From assembly GCF_000954115.1 (NCBI RefSeq), contig NZ_CP010797.1:3906001-3970000 (forward strand): 64,000 nt of DNA. Reading direction: 5' to 3'. Origin of the DNA: Rhodococcus sp. B7740 (GTDB lineage Bacteria; Actinomycetota; Actinomycetes; Mycobacteriales; Mycobacteriaceae). A model generated the notes under the pieces. That model worked only from the letters and a program-made list of their open reading frames with translations, did not search any database and was not told where the DNA came from. Positions 17,214-27,334 of the stretch are shown here, in pieces; positions within the stretch are counted from its first letter, which is position 1; each line of letters begins with the position of its first letter. The translations under genes were made by a program, and so were the position numbers.

Positions 17214-17666
17214 TCAGCGGACGAGTTCGTAGCGGGCGAGCCACAGCCCGGGCAGTACCTGAGTGTCCTCGGTGTGCACGAAGCCGAAGGCCTCGTACAA
17301 CGTGCGTGCCGGTGGATTGTCTCGCCCGGTGGCCACACGCACGCGTTGTGCGACAATCGATTCCAGCATTGTACCGACCAATGCTCTACCGATGCCTCGC
17401 CGATGGGCGTGTGGAGCAACGACCAGGCGGTCGATTTCAGCCTCGGACCACGCTGCAGCCCCGAGGATTTCGTGCTGGTCCTGCGCGACGAGCCAGTGGA
17501 CCTGCGCAGCGCACAGATCGTGCACCGACTCGTGCAGCAGCGGGATTCGCTTGTCGCCGATCAGTCGCGCTTCGACTGCATACGAACTCTTCTGCACCGC
17601 GAGAATCTGTTCGGCGAGCCCCCGATCGGCGGCAGGGTCGACGCGGACGATCTCAATAGCGACCAC
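17214..17666 (-). CDS. GNAT family N-acetyltransferase
   Basis: 150-aa acetyltransferase. Motif A is DRLVVAPHAHRRGIGRAL, followed by VATGRDNPPARTLYEAFGF, the typical motif B with a C-terminal Tyr-Glu-Phe-Gly-Phe. Start set at GTG 17666, overlapping the aldo/keto reductase stop by 14 bases; a TTG at 17699 would add 11 residues without a better ribosome site. Co-directional with the aldo/keto reductase, so likely co-transcribed. Substrate unknown. Confidence 0.82.
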   Translation of the reverse strand: MVAIEIVRVDPAADRGLAEQILAVQKSSYAVEARLIGDKRIPLLHESVHDLCAAQVHWLVAQDQHEILGAAAWSEAEIDRLVVAPHAHRRGIGRALVGTMLESIVAQRVRVATGRDNPPARTLYEAFGFVHTEDTQVLPGLWLARYELVR

Positions 17667-18627
17667 CGGCGGGTGCAGGCAGAGCGTCCAGTACCGCAAG
17701 GTGATCCGGGCTCAAGGTGAGCGAGGCTGCACCCGCGTTCTCGTCCAGACGTGAGGTGCGTCGAGTACCGGGAATCGGCACCACGTGCTCGCCCTGCGCA
17801 AGAACCCAGGCCAAGGCCACCTGTGCAGGCGTCGCGCCGAGGTCGTCGGCGACACCCGCGATGGCGTCGACGATCACGAGGTTCGCATCGAGGTTGTCCT
17901 GGCTGAAGCGTGGCAATCGCGATCGGAAATCGTCTGCGGCAGGGGTGGTTCCGCGGAAGTTGCCGGTGAGGAATCCGCGGCCCAACGGTGAGAACGGGAC
18001 GAACGCCGCACCGTTGTCCTGCGTCCACTTCAGCGACGTGGCAAGGTGATCGCGTGTCCACAGCGACAACTCCGACTGCACCGCCGAAATCGGATGTACC
18101 TGCTGGGCCCGATCCAGCTGCTCGACGCTGAATTCCGAGACCCCCAGTGCACGCACCTTTCCTGCCTGCACGGCCTCGGCCATCGCGCCGATGCTGTCCT
18201 CCACGTTCACTTCTGGGTCCGGACGGTGGAGGTAGTACAGATCGATATGGTCGACGCCCAAGCGGCGCAGCGAATCGTCGATGGCCTGCCGAAGGTGATC
18301 GGGCTTGCCGTTGGGGCCCGAAATGACGGGTTCGCCGGCGTCGCCGACGTGGGAGACGAGACCGCCCTTGGTCGCGAGGATCACCTCGTCGCGTCGGTTA
18401 CCGATGGCTTGTCCGACGACTTCCTCGTTGGTGAACGGCCCGTACACATCGGCCGTGTCGATGAAGTTCACACCCAGATCGAGGGAATGACCGATCACTC
18501 GATCGGGGCTCTGCGTCTGATCGTCGGCCTTGTATGCCCAGGTCATCCCCATGCATCCGAGGCCTATGGCACCGACTTCGGGGCCGTCGTTCCACAGGGT
18601 TCGGGTCGGTACGGTGCGTGCGCTCAT
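17653..18627 (-). CDS. Aldo/keto reductase
   Basis: 324-aa NADPH-dependent reductase of the AKR superfamily. The catalytic tetrad is visible: Asp and Tyr in FIDTADVYGPF, Lys in ILATKGG, His in LYYLHRPD. NADP-binding residues are suggested by VVPIPGTRRTSRLDENA near the C-terminus. The N-terminus RTLWNDGPEVGAIGLGCMGM is typical. First gene of a two-gene unit with a GNAT enzyme. Reduces aldehydes or ketones; the physiological substrate is not visible. Confidence 0.92.
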   Translation of the reverse strand: MSARTVPTRTLWNDGPEVGAIGLGCMGMTWAYKADDQTQSPDRVIGHSLDLGVNFIDTADVYGPFTNEEVVGQAIGNRRDEVILATKGGLVSHVGDAGEPVISGPNGKPDHLRQAIDDSLRRLGVDHIDLYYLHRPDPEVNVEDSIGAMAEAVQAGKVRALGVSEFSVEQLDRAQQVHPISAVQSELSLWTRDHLATSLKWTQDNGAAFVPFSPLGRGFLTGNFRGTTPAADDFRSRLPRFSQDNLDANLVIVDAIAGVADDLGATPAQVALAWVLAQGEHVVPIPGTRRTSRLDENAGAASLTLSPDHLAVLDALPAPAGGRY

Positions 18628-18691
18628 GCACTCGACGATAGAGAAGAAAAACCGTTGTCGCCCGCATTCGATGGGCGGCTAGCATCGCCAC

Positions 18692-19603
18692 ATGGCTCTT
18701 CCACACTCGAAGGTGTATTTCGGCGACCGTCTGGTCGACGCGCAGGACGCGACGCTCGGAGTCGCCACTTCGGCCGTTCTGTACGGGCTCAGTGTCTACA
18801 CCGTCTTCCCGGTGCAGGTGGACGGTGATCGGCGTACCGCGTTTCGGTTGCTCGACCATTACCAGCGGCTGGTCGAGTCCTGCAAGATCATCGGCATCGA
18901 CACCTTCGCGTCGCAGTGGACCTTCGAGAGGTTCGTCCAGGCGACGCGCGACGTGGTCGCCGCCAACGCTCCGACGACCGAGGTCTACGTTCGGGCCACC
19001 GTCCACGTGGACGAGTCGATCCCGGGAACTCGGGTCCGTGGCCTGCACACCACCGTGTCCATCTTCCTGTACGACGCCACCCCCATCGTTCCGCAGAATG
19101 GAATGCGTCTGAAAACGAGTGTGTGGCGACGCATCCCGGACAACGCCATTCCCTCGCGCGCCAAGGTGAACGGAGCCTACGTCAATTCTGTTCTGGCCAA
19201 ACAGGATGCGATCGACAGTGGCTTCGACGACTGCATCTTCCTCGACATCAACGGTCACGTCTGCGAGCTCAGTGCCGCGAACATCTTCCTCGTCCGTAAT
19301 GGAACGCTCATCACCCCTGACGTCACCAGTGACATCCTCGACGGCATCAACCGTCGGACGCTCCTGACGCTGGCGCGTGAAGAGGGGCTGACGGTTCAGG
19401 AGCGCACCGTCGATCTCACCGAGCTGTACATCGCCGACGAGGTCTTCGTCTGCGGCACCTCGGCGGGAGTTGCCCCGGTGTACGAAATCGACGGTCGCGC
19501 AATAGGAACGAAGGAGTCGGGCCCGGTGACGCTTACCCTGCGAAAGCGTCACCAGGCCGCGCTCACCAGCGACGAAGTGCACGGCTGGGTGAGTGTGCTG
19601 TGA
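18692..19603 (+). CDS. Class IV aminotransferase, branched-chain aminotransferase-like
   Basis: 303-aa PLP enzyme. RIPDNAIPSRAKVNGAYVNS carries the PLP lysine (AKVNG) and resembles branched-chain aminotransferases. EVFVCGTSAGVAPV matches the phosphate/carboxylate-binding loop, and DCIFLDINGHVCELSAANIF is the usual fold-IV segment. It probably transfers amino groups between a branched-chain or D-amino acid and 2-oxoglutarate in the cytoplasm. Single gene, divergent from the aldo/keto reductase; tail to tail with the lipoprotein gene. Confidence 0.88.
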   Translation: MALPHSKVYFGDRLVDAQDATLGVATSAVLYGLSVYTVFPVQVDGDRRTAFRLLDHYQRLVESCKIIGIDTFASQWTFERFVQATRDVVAANAPTTEVYVRATVHVDESIPGTRVRGLHTTVSIFLYDATPIVPQNGMRLKTSVWRRIPDNAIPSRAKVNGAYVNSVLAKQDAIDSGFDDCIFLDINGHVCELSAANIFLVRNGTLITPDVTSDILDGINRRTLLTLAREEGLTVQERTVDLTELYIADEVFVCGTSAGVAPVYEIDGRAIGTKESGPVTLTLRKRHQAALTSDEVHGWVSVL

Positions 19604-19606
19604 GTG

Positions 19607-20755
19607 CTACGCCGGACAGGTGGAGGTGAGTCCGGCGATCAATGCTTCGGAGGCAGGCTGTTCGAGTGGATCGGCGGCCGGGTTGGGACCGGCCGTGGTC
19701 CAGGCCATCGATACCTGACGCTGACCGTCCGGGCTCGAGAACGCGTAGGTGCGGTAGCCGAAGCCGTTGCCGCGGTTGCCGAACACCAGCTCACCCGAAC
19801 CCGGGTTGCACGTGTCTCCGCCCAGCAGCAGACCGAGTCCGTACGTCGACGGCGTCACGACCTGCATCTCGTCGATAAGGTTCTGCGGGATCAGTGTGCC
19901 GTCGAAGAGTGCTCTGAAGAAGGTGTTCATGTCGCCGACGGTCGAGACCACGGCGGCACCGGATGACCAGATGCCGGCGTCGTAATCGGTGACGTCGGTG
20001 TAGGTTCCGTTCTCGAGGACATAGCCGTGCAACGCGTTCTCGTCCAGAGCGGAATCGGTGGGGTACGTCGTGTCGGCCATCTCCAGCGGATCGAAGATCC
20101 TGTCCTGCAACGCTTGTCCGATGGACTTGCCGTCCAGTTCGGCGACGATCCGTCCGAGAAGAACATAGTTGGTGTTCGCGTAGCTGAACTCCTGGCCTGG
20201 CTCGCTCGTCCAGGGCATGGCCAGAGCCTGCGCGATCAACTCGTCGTCGGCGACGGCGTCGTTCGCACGGGCGGCAATCTGCTCCGCAGAGTCGAATCCG
20301 GTGAAGTAGTCCGGAACCCCACTGGTGTGATCGAGCAGTTGGCGGACGGTCACCGGCTTGGGTAGCACCCCGGGAAGCAACTCGTCCACCTGCTGATCGA
20401 GCTCGAGTTTCCCCTCGTCGACCAGTTGCAGCACGACGGCCGCGACCATCGCCTTGGTGACGCTGGCGATCCGGACCGGGTCGTCGGCCGACGCCGCCTC
20501 GGTGCCGTCGCGCTCGACGAGCCCTGCGGCTCCCGACCACGAACTCTCGCCGTCGCGTACCTGCGCGACCGCGGCGACGGAACCGGCGTCGACCAGTGCG
20601 TCCAATGCTGCCTGAACGTCGTCGGTCTCGATGGTTCCGCTCGACGCTGCGGTGGTGCTCGGCTCGACGGCCGACGGCTGATCGGTCGACGAGCACCCGG
20701 TGACCAGCAGGGACGTCGACACTGTGAGGGCGGCGAGGATTCGTAGCTTGCTCAT
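19607..20755 (-). CDS. Beta-lactamase-fold serine hydrolase lipoprotein
   Basis: 382-aa lipoprotein. The signal peptide ends in lipobox LVTGC (Cys21). SVTK at 98-101 is the SxxK nucleophile motif of class C beta-lactamase/DD-peptidase relatives, and SYANTNYVLLG contains the YxN motif. NRGNGFGY may replace the usual HxG. Such surface enzymes act on peptidoglycan peptides or esters. It is not a convincing antibiotic-resistance beta-lactamase. Monocistronic. Confidence 0.88.
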   Translation of the reverse strand: MSKLRILAALTVSTSLLVTGCSSTDQPSAVEPSTTAASSGTIETDDVQAALDALVDAGSVAAVAQVRDGESSWSGAAGLVERDGTEAASADDPVRIASVTKAMVAAVVLQLVDEGKLELDQQVDELLPGVLPKPVTVRQLLDHTSGVPDYFTGFDSAEQIAARANDAVADDELIAQALAMPWTSEPGQEFSYANTNYVLLGRIVAELDGKSIGQALQDRIFDPLEMADTTYPTDSALDENALHGYVLENGTYTDVTDYDAGIWSSGAAVVSTVGDMNTFFRALFDGTLIPQNLIDEMQVVTPSTYGLGLLLGGDTCNPGSGELVFGNRGNGFGYRTYAFSSPDGQRQVSMAWTTAGPNPAADPLEQPASEALIAGLTSTCPA

Positions 20756-20819
20756 GTCGTCGACGCTAACGACGCCCCGCAGATGATTTCAGTGTCAAAT
20801 GTCAGTGATTTTCGATGAG

Positions 20820-21188
20820 TCAGCGACTCACCTGGCAGAAGTTGAGATGGTTCGAGAAGGGGTCTATGACTGTCATGGTCGGCCCGCCCGGCGCGTCGTG
20901 ATCGATTCCCGGTCGGCTGCGTGGGTTGTTCTTCTGGAGCAGTTCGGCATTGAAGGACGCGACATCGGTGATCGGTATCCAGACGGAGGATCCCGGAGTG
21001 CCGTCGCCGTAGTGCTGGGACAGATCCAGGGTGCAGTCCCCGCGCGAAAGACGAATGTACAGCGGCAGATCCGGCTCGAATCGATGTTCCCATTCGACCG
21101 AAAAGCCCAGATAGTCCAGATAGAACGCACGCGCTTCGACGTCGTCGAAGATGCGCAGAATCGGAACAGCGGGGCCGAATGCCGTCAT
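20820..21188 (-). CDS. Glyoxalase/bleomycin-resistance (VOC) family protein
   Basis: 122-aa VOC-fold protein: PILRIFDDVEARAFYLDYLGF at the front, then strand pairs, and MTVIDPFSNHLNFCQ at the end. The pattern is that of the Ble-like glyoxalase superfamily, which binds antibiotics or metals. It lies between a lipoprotein and a TetR gene on the same strand, spaced too far for a clear operon with either. Confidence 0.82.
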   Translation of the reverse strand: MTAFGPAVPILRIFDDVEARAFYLDYLGFSVEWEHRFEPDLPLYIRLSRGDCTLDLSQHYGDGTPGSSVWIPITDVASFNAELLQKNNPRSRPGIDHDAPGGPTMTVIDPFSNHLNFCQVSR

Positions 21189-21233
21189 GGCATCGAGTGT
21201 GGCACGTTCGGCGCCGCCTGCACCAGGGCTGCG

Positions 21234-22737
<1,504 letters not shown>

Positions 22738-22746
22738 AGGCAAACG

Positions 22747-22780
22747 CAGAAAGGGACGGCGAAATCGCCGTCCCTTTCTG
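22747..22780. terminator. Bidirectional terminator
   Basis: Perfect 16-bp stem CAGAAAGGGACGGCGA / TCGCCGTCCCTTTCTG with a 2-base loop, placed between convergent hydrolase and RraA genes. The A-rich stem base gives a U-rich 3' arm (CCCTTTCTG) in both directions. Confidence 0.85.
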
Positions 22781-22787
22781 TGTCGGA

Positions 22788-23267
22788 CTAGACCGCGACG
22801 ACGCCGTCGTGGTCGCTGTAGACGATCTCGCCCGGGGTGAAGGTGACGCCGCCGAAGCTGACCGGCACGTTCTTCTCACCCGAGCCGGTCTGTGTGCTCT
22901 TACGCGGATTCGTGCCCAGTGCCTTGACGCCGATGTCGAGCGTGCGCAGGATCGCCGAGTCTCGCACCGCGCCGTTGACGATGACTCCGGCCCAACCGTT
23001 GGTGACGCCCCGGCCCGCGATGATGTCGCCGACGAGTGCGGTGTGCACGCTGGCGTCGCCGTCGACCACCAGAACGCCACCGTTACCGGGCTCGCTCAGA
23101 GTCTGCTTCACCAGCAGGTTGTCCTGGAAGCAGCGGATGGTGGTGATGGGGCCCGCGAATTCGGTGTGCTTGCCGTACTGGATGAACTGGGTGTCGCAGC
23201 TGCGGATGTCGGGACCGATCTCATCGGCCAGATCAGCTGTTGCCTTGAATTCCACAGGTGAAGTCAT
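22788..23267 (-). CDS. rraA: RraA-family protein (RNase E regulator / HMG aldolase-like)
   Basis: 159-aa protein of the RraA family. Members inhibit RNase E in enterobacteria, while others act as 4-hydroxy-4-methyl-2-oxoglutarate aldolases. [20 protein letters not shown] and [13 protein letters not shown] match the conserved active-site loops, and the C-terminal [14 protein letters not shown] is the family end. Start ATG 23267 ([10 protein letters not shown]). Which activity applies here is open. Confidence 0.88.
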   Translation of the reverse strand: MTSPVEFKATADLADEIGPDIRSCDTQFIQYGKHTEFAGPITTIRCFQDNLLVKQTLSEPGNGGVLVVDGDASVHTALVGDIIAGRGVTNGWAGVIVNGAVRDSAILRTLDIGVKALGTNPRKSTQTGSGEKNVPVSFGGVTFTPGEIVYSDHDGVVAV

Positions 23268-23291
23268 GCGGCACAGACTATCGCCCATACA

Positions 23292-23675
23292 TCAACCGCG
23301 GCCGTGACGGCGTTCGTAGTCGTTTCGAGTGCGGTCGGCGCGGCTCTGCGCCTTCGCGTTGATCAACTGCGGATCGAGGCCGTGGATCAACAAGCGATGC
23401 CGCCGGTAGACGTTCATCAATGCGATCGCGAAGTAGACGAGCGGAATGAACAGCAAGGCCATCATCGCCAGCGACATCCACAGCGGTCCCGGGATCAACA
23501 AGAACAACAACAGCAGCGGGATGACGGGCACCGTGAACCGCGCGATGTAGCGGACCTGCGCTCCGTTGCCCACCAAGTCCTTGCGTACCCACTCCTGCAT
23601 GGACTCGGGCAGCGTGCGACCGAACGAGTACCCCAGAAATTGCAGCGGGCTCGGCTTCGTACGTTCGGTGGTCAT
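23292..23675 (-). CDS. DUF5313 membrane protein
   Basis: 127-aa membrane protein. FLGYSFGRTLPESMQEWVR is the typical N-terminal segment. Two adjacent membrane helices follow at about residues 45-85, then a basic, soluble C-terminus ending RNDYERRHGRG. The family is actinobacterial and uncharacterised. It lies 24 bases upstream of rraA and could be co-transcribed. Confidence 0.78.
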   Translation of the reverse strand: MTTERTKPSPLQFLGYSFGRTLPESMQEWVRKDLVGNGAQVRYIARFTVPVIPLLLLFLLIPGPLWMSLAMMALLFIPLVYFAIALMNVYRRHRLLIHGLDPQLINAKAQSRADRTRNDYERRHGRG

Positions 23676-23787
23676 CGCGCAATGCTAGTCCGATCTTCGT
23701 TGGTACATCTCACCGTTGACTGCGGATTATCTCATATGTGACGATAACGTCAGTTGAGTCGGTGGCATCGAAACGAGGACCTCCACT

Positions 23788-24828
23788 GTGATCGATCGCA
23801 GAACGCTGCTGGGCACTCTCAGTGCCGCGACGATCTCCGGGGTTGCCCTCTCGACCTTGACCTCCGCCATGGCATCGGCGTCCCCCGGCCTGACGTCGGC
23901 CGGGCTCGTCGACGTCCACTCGCACATGGTTCCCGACTTCTATCTCCGCGAAGCTCTCGCGTTGGGCATCGTCCTTCCCGACGGCATGCCGAAGTGGCCG
24001 TCCTGGTCGGTCGATGAGCACCTGCAGATGATGGACGGCTGCGGCATCGACAGCGCGATCCTGTCCGTCTCCTCACCCGGTGTGCACTTCGGTGACGACG
24101 GAAAAGCGGCCGAACTGGCTCGACGGGTCAACGATTTCGGAGCCGGGGTGGTCGCGAATCGGCCCCGACTCGGGTTCTTCGCGTCCTTGCCACTGCCGAA
24201 CGTCGTCGATTCGACGGTCGAGGCCATCCGTGCGCTGGACCAGCTGGGGGCCGACGGAGTGACGGTGATGTCGAACGCCGGCGGAATGTATTTGGGCAAC
24301 GCCGCTTTGACGCCACTGCTGGTGGCGCTCGATGCGCGATCGGCGGTCGTGTTCGTACATCCGACGTCACCGCCGAATTCGGGGGCAGTATCGCTCGGGC
24401 GTCCGGCACCGATGATCGAATTCCTCTTCGACACAGCACGAACCGTCGTCGACCTGATTCTGCTGGGCGTGGTCGATCGATTCCCGAACATTCGCTGGGT
24501 GTTCACTCACGGCGGCGGAGTTCTACCACTGCTGGCGGACCGAGTCGATTTCTTCCGAACCCAGGCGGGTCTGGGGACCCCGACCACGCCGGATGTGCTG
24601 CAGCGCTTGTGGTTCGACCTCGCCGGAACTCCTGTACCGAGACAGCTGCCCGCCTTGCTGTCCACCGTCGGCCCCGATCGTCTGGTCTACGGCAGCGACT
24701 ACTGCTTCACGCCGATCGCCGCGGTACAGGACCAACTGCAATCACTCGACTCCGGTGCCGCGAACGGCGGCCTGGACAACTGGCGAGGGACCACATCCGG
24801 CAACGCTCGCCGACTGCTCGATCGCTGA
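23788..24828 (+). CDS. Exported amidohydrolase-family metal-dependent hydrolase
   Basis: 346-aa amidohydrolase_2 (ACMSD-like) protein. VDVHSHM is the first metal-binding HxH motif at about 44, VFVHPTSPP and VFTHGGGVLP supply further His ligands, and YGSDYCF the catalytic Asp. The N-terminus DRRTLLGTLSAATISG resembles a twin-arginine signal with ASA-SP cleavage, so it may be exported folded. GTG 23788 is chosen. TGACG-ATAA-CGTCA at 23739-23752, just upstream, may be an operator. Substrate unknown. Confidence 0.82.
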   Translation: MIDRRTLLGTLSAATISGVALSTLTSAMASASPGLTSAGLVDVHSHMVPDFYLREALALGIVLPDGMPKWPSWSVDEHLQMMDGCGIDSAILSVSSPGVHFGDDGKAAELARRVNDFGAGVVANRPRLGFFASLPLPNVVDSTVEAIRALDQLGADGVTVMSNAGGMYLGNAALTPLLVALDARSAVVFVHPTSPPNSGAVSLGRPAPMIEFLFDTARTVVDLILLGVVDRFPNIRWVFTHGGGVLPLLADRVDFFRTQAGLGTPTTPDVLQRLWFDLAGTPVPRQLPALLSTVGPDRLVYGSDYCFTPIAAVQDQLQSLDSGAANGGLDNWRGTTSGNARRLLDR

Positions 24829-24851
24829 TCCGAAAGAGGTGGACACTGCCG

Positions 24852-25145
24852 ATGAAAGCGCAAGCACTGCAACCGATCGCCGAGCACTGGGACTGGCAGA
24901 TCGATGCCGCCTGCCGCTCGATGCCGGTCTCGATGTTCTACCCGCCGTTGGGATTGCGAGGATACTCGCTGAAAAGCCTCGAGCGACAGGCGAAGCTCGT
25001 GTGCGAACGATGCCCCGTGATCGCACGCTGCCTGCAACACGCACTCGACTCCGACGAAAAGCACGGAGTCTGGGGAGGATCGACCGCACACGAGCGTTCT
25101 GCGATGGTCCGCGTCACCCCTGACGAGCGGCGTTCGCGACAATGA
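24852..25145 (+). CDS. WhiB-family Fe-S transcriptional regulator
   Basis: 97-aa WhiB-like protein. C21, C51, C54 and C60 (AACRSM, CERCPVIARC) bind a [4Fe-4S] cluster, and GVWGG at 72-76 is the sigma-factor-binding turn. A basic tail DERRSRQ binds DNA. It senses redox or nitric oxide and acts with SigA. The C-terminal region overlaps the TipA-like gene by 32 bases tail to tail. Follows the amidohydrolase by 23 bases. Confidence 0.92.
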   Translation: MKAQALQPIAEHWDWQIDAACRSMPVSMFYPPLGLRGYSLKSLERQAKLVCERCPVIARCLQHALDSDEKHGVWGGSTAHERSAMVRVTPDERRSRQ

Positions 25146-25908
25146 CATCACGAAGGTACTGCGCCAAGCCGTCGGCGATGTCGTTGTAGTGCTTGGCGAA
25201 TCGCTCGTCCGCGATGTACATCTCCGCCAGGTTCACCTGCATCTCGTAGCCGCAGTCGTAGTACCGCTCGATCGATGCTCGGTGACGCTCGGCCAGTTCC
25301 CCGGCCTCGGTGGACTCCGGCGACACACCTCGCTGCATCGCGGCAGCGAGATCCGCTTCCAGTAGGTCCGTCTCCTCTTTGACGGCCTTCCAATCGTCCT
25401 TGGTGAACGACGCCGTCCGCTGCTGCGACTGCTTCCACTCGTCGGTCTCGCCCCAGCGTTGCTCGGCTTCCTCGGCGTACTCCTCGCCGGGCCAGTTGTC
25501 GCCGAAGATCTCTCGCTGCTCCTCGGGAGTCAGTTGCATACCCATCTTTTTCGCCTCCATCATCTTGTCCACGGCCGCAGCCATTGCGTGCAAGTGATCG
25601 ATCCGCTCGTTCAGTAGGTCGCGCTGTCGGCGTAGATGCGCCATGGCATCGACCGTAGGGTCGTCGAGCAACGCCGCGATGGCGTCGAGCGGGAACCCGA
25701 GTTCGCGGTAGGTCAGAACCTGGTGCAGCCGTTCGACATCGGCGGACGAGTATGTCCGATAGCCCTTCGGCGTTCTGCCCGACGGCACCACCAACGCGAT
25801 CTCGTCGTAATGATGCAGCGTTCGGACGCTGACGCCCACCAACTTCGAGACTGCCCCGACCTGCAAGCCGGCCGAACCGTTCGCGGAAGAATCACTCACG
25901 AAAGACAC
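25114..25908 (-). CDS. TipA-like MerR-family regulator
   Basis: 264-aa regulator. MerR helix-turn-helix: LQVGAVSKLVGVSVRTLHHY, GYRTYSSADVERL. Coiled-coil at about 85-125. The C-terminal 130 residues are the TipAS domain (EIFGDNWPGEEYAEEAEQRW, SIERYYDCGYEMQVNLAEMY), which binds thiopeptide-like antibiotics in TipA. Probably activates a drug-response gene; no exporter is adjacent. Preceded by a dispersed intergenic repeat. Confidence 0.92.
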   Translation of the reverse strand: MSFVSDSSANGSAGLQVGAVSKLVGVSVRTLHHYDEIALVVPSGRTPKGYRTYSSADVERLHQVLTYRELGFPLDAIAALLDDPTVDAMAHLRRQRDLLNERIDHLHAMAAAVDKMMEAKKMGMQLTPEEQREIFGDNWPGEEYAEEAEQRWGETDEWKQSQQRTASFTKDDWKAVKEETDLLEADLAAAMQRGVSPESTEAGELAERHRASIERYYDCGYEMQVNLAEMYIADERFAKHYNDIADGLAQYLRDVIVANAARQG

Positions 25909-25951
25909 TGTGCCGCCTCCCGTGACGTGAGGGTCAAGCTACGAGCCTCGC

Positions 25952-25975
25952 GGGTCGTTCCGCAGGCTCCACTTC
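25952..25975 (+). repeat. Copy 1 of dispersed intergenic repeat
   Basis: The core GGGTCGTTCCGCAGGCTCC with following ACTTC directly follows the lipase stop codon. The same core occurs near 58660 and, inverted and tandem, at 62062-62157. Confidence 0.7.
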
Positions 25976-27180
25976 TATCGGATGACGCGCTCGCACCCGG
26001 AGGTCGATTCTCCGGCGAGCCGCTGCCCGAGCCAGTCGTACGCTCCGGGACGGCCGTTGGTCTGCGCCAGAGAATGATCCCCTGGAATCTCTTCGAGCCG
26101 GACCGACGCCCCGGCTGCGCACCACTGGTCCTGCACCGCCTCGGCACCCTCCTTGGGAATGAGGAAGTCCTGCAGTCCCTGGTAGATGTAAATCGGCGCG
26201 TCGGGCTTGCGCTGGCCCATGCGGTTCTCCTCGACGATCGCCTTGGTGATCGGATGCTCGAACACGTCGGGGACGTTGGAGAGGTTTCGCTGGTCCAGCA
26301 GCAGCAGTCCCGTGTAGGACAACACATCCACGCATTGATCCTTCTGCGCCAGAGCCAGTCGCTTGCCGTTGTCGTTGGCGAGCTGCCGCATCTCCGGGTA
26401 CTCGCGGGACAGGCCGATCGTCGCCGCAGTGAACAGACCCGATCCGATCTGGCCGTTCAGTGACGTCTGCAGAATCTTGTAGTCGGTCGGCGGGCCACCG
26501 AACGCGACGCCGGCAATGTTCAACTCCGGCGCGTATTCCGGAGCCAACTGCGCGGCCCAACCCGAGGCGATGGCACCGCCGGAGTAGCCGGTGATGCCGA
26601 TCGGAGCGTCCGCAGCGACCCCCGCGCTCTGCGATGCGCGCAAGCCGTCGAGCACGGTGTGCCCTGAAACGAGACCGGCCGAATAGGCCTGTCGAGGACC
26701 CTGATAGTCGGTGACGACCACCGTGTAGCCGCGACCGAGCAGAATCCGAACCTGATCGATCTCCTTGTTGTTGCCCCGCGGCAGTGTGTACGACGGCGCG
26801 CACTGATTACCGAGCGAGTCCGTGGCCTCGTTGTATGCGACGACGGGACGATCTCCGGCTCCTGACCACGGCGCGGTGGGCGTCAGGACCGTCGTCGCCG
26901 CCGCGATGGGGCGGTTCTTGGAGTCGGTCGAACGGAAGAGCAACTGAACGGACGACGCCTCGGGCGTCACCGCGACGTCTCGACGGTTCAGCACCGTGCC
27001 CGGCTGCAGGTTCTCGTACCCGGCCGGGGGATCGAACCACGCATCACCCAGGGGGGTGGGCAGGTACGCAGCGGGGTCCGAAGGGGGAGCGACGAAGTCC
27101 TGAACAGGATCGGCTTGAGCCGGGCCTGCCAACGACAGCATCAATGCTGCGGCTCCGGCCAGAACGAGTGCCTTGCGCAT
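25975..27180 (-). CDS. Secreted LIP-family lipase
   Basis: 401-aa secretory lipase/esterase. Signal peptide of about 22 residues ends at AQADP. Nucleophile S200 lies in GITGYSGGAIASG, the Asp in GLQDFLIP and the His in IPGDHS. Paired Cys (CAPS, CVDV, CAAG, CERV) suggest disulfides. GGGTGGG precedes the ATG. This family includes triacylglycerol lipases of Rhodococcus and mycobacteria. It hydrolyses extracellular lipid esters. Monocistronic. Confidence 0.9.
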   Translation of the reverse strand: MRKALVLAGAAALMLSLAGPAQADPVQDFVAPPSDPAAYLPTPLGDAWFDPPAGYENLQPGTVLNRRDVAVTPEASSVQLLFRSTDSKNRPIAAATTVLTPTAPWSGAGDRPVVAYNEATDSLGNQCAPSYTLPRGNNKEIDQVRILLGRGYTVVVTDYQGPRQAYSAGLVSGHTVLDGLRASQSAGVAADAPIGITGYSGGAIASGWAAQLAPEYAPELNIAGVAFGGPPTDYKILQTSLNGQIGSGLFTAATIGLSREYPEMRQLANDNGKRLALAQKDQCVDVLSYTGLLLLDQRNLSNVPDVFEHPITKAIVEENRMGQRKPDAPIYIYQGLQDFLIPKEGAEAVQDQWCAAGASVRLEEIPGDHSLAQTNGRPGAYDWLGQRLAGESTSGCERVIR

Positions 27181-27334
27181 GTGATTCCCACCCTGTAGCT
27201 CCGTACGCCCCGACGTCCGGTAGACCAGTGACCATCGTGCCATACGGTGGCGCAATTTCGGGTCTGTGAACTGAGCCAGCAAGCAGGTAGGTTGTCTGTT
27301 ACTCCGAACACTACTCACCAGTAGGGACCCGTCC

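Noticed and set aside
18398-19582. Open frame of about 390 codons on the minus strand
   Set aside because: Antisense to the class IV aminotransferase gene, which has clear PLP motifs.
19607-20755. Antibiotic-resistance beta-lactamase
   Set aside because: SxxK and YxN are present, but it is a surface lipoprotein of the DD-peptidase/esterase group without the usual KTG or HTG box.
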